Assembly (NCBI RefSeq): GCF_964656455.1
Contig: NC_135714.1
Coordinates: 128,520,131 to 128,584,130 of the forward strand
Reading direction: 5' to 3'
DNA length: 64,000 nt
DNA from: Halichoerus grypus
Taxonomy: Eukaryota > Chordata > Mammalia > Carnivora > Phocidae
Below are positions 63,561-64,000 of this stretch, one piece after another. The notes under the pieces are model-generated. The model was not told where the DNA came from. It searched no databases and saw only the letters and a list, made by a program, of their open reading frames with translations. Positions within the stretch are counted from its first letter, which is position 1; each line of letters opens with the position of its first letter. The position numbers and the translations under genes are program-made.

Positions 63561-64000
63561 ATGATCGCCGCTCAGGCCAAGCTGGTTTACCAGCTCAATA
63601 AATACTACACTGAGCGCTGCCAAGCGCGCAAGGCGGCCATCGCCAAGACCATCCGAGAGGTCTGTAAGGTGGTCTCGGACGTGCTAAAGGAAGTGGAGGT
63701 ACAGGAGCCTCGCTTCATCAGCTCCCTGAGCGAGATCGATGCCCGCTACGAGGGGCTGGAGGTCATCTCGCCCACGGAATTCGAGGTGGTGCTCTACCTA
63801 AACCAGATGGGCGTCTTCAACTTCGTGGACGACGGCTCCCTGCCCGGCTGCGCGGTGCTCAAACTGAGTGATGGGCGGAAGCGGAGCATGTCTCTCTGGG
63901 TCGAGTTCATCACAGCGTCCGGCTACCTCTCAGCGCGCAAGATCCGCTCACGTTTCCAGACCCTGGTGGCTCAGGCGGTGGACAAGTGCAGCTATCGGGA
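63561..64000 (+). CDS. MAB21L2: MAB21L2, N-terminal 146 codons (cut by window end)
   Basis: The open frame begins MIAAQAKLVY and stays open to the window edge, giving 146 of the roughly 359 residues usual for the family. It is a Mab-21 family protein, known to act in eye, neural and limb development. Mab-21 proteins share the cGAS-like nucleotidyltransferase fold, but no enzyme activity is established. Residues 63-77 match the cGAS active-site region. The acidic pair is kept as E73 and E75 (motif EFE), while the Gly-Ser motif of active enzymes is replaced by R-Y-E-G. Q11, T17-E18-R19 and S57-E-I-D-A-R favour MAB21L2 over MAB21L1, as I recall the two. E49 and R51, altered in human eye malformation, are intact. 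The start is supported by A at -3 and an in-frame TAA 21 codons upstream at 63498. There is no intron in the visible part, as expected for this single-exon gene. Confidence 0.96.
   Translation, partial: MIAAQAKLVYQLNKYYTERCQARKAAIAKTIREVCKVVSDVLKEVEVQEPRFISSLSEIDARYEGLEVISPTEFEVVLYLNQMGVFNFVDDGSLPGCAVLKLSDGRKRSMSLWVEFITASGYLSARKIRSRFQTLVAQAVDKCSYR

Overview
This is mammalian nuclear DNA from a carnivore. Seventeen tRNA-Lys-derived Can-SINEs, with heads reading close to GGGGCGCCTGGGTGGCTCAG, are scattered through it, together with carnivore-type L1s. None of the SINEs has the head I know from dog SINEC_Cf or the body I know from felid SINEC_Fc. I therefore favour a non-canid caniform (bear, pinniped or mustelid). 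The species assignment is an inference.

The only protein-coding gene I can support is at the right edge. It is the first 146 codons of MAB21L2, plus two bases of the next codon, on the + strand from 63561 and cut by the window end. A long single-exon leader and a promoter-like block with a CCAAT box, GC box, TATA-like element and long GA tract lie at 62334-62618. A separate CpG-rich island sits about 3 kb upstream of the ATG at 60061-60730. In human and mouse MAB21L2 lies, in the opposite orientation, inside an intron of LRBA. If that synteny holds, everything to the left is LRBA intron and MAB21L2 regulatory DNA. I found no convincing LRBA exon on the minus strand, but I could not search exhaustively.

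Layout: 1-20 kb is a dense graveyard of L1s in both orientations with nested SINEs and one MLT1 LTR. 20-40 kb is AT-rich unique sequence with scattered SINE, MIR, L2 and old L1 pieces. 40.9-42.5 kb is the youngest L1 in the window, whose ORF2 tail is open except for one stop. 43-49 kb holds more SINEs, an MLT1 LTR and MIRs. From about 49.55 kb to the gene I recognise no interspersed repeat at all. That is the expected texture of a regulatory domain around a developmental gene, and four blocks there (about 51.0, 53.2, 58.3 and 59.4 kb) are my best candidates for conserved enhancers, by eye only.

Most ORFs in the window are shadows of L1 ORF2, microsatellites or chance frames. I saw no new biological system. 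The more interesting points are the repeat-poor zone, the CpG island, the promoter and leader architecture, and several informative retrotransposon structures.
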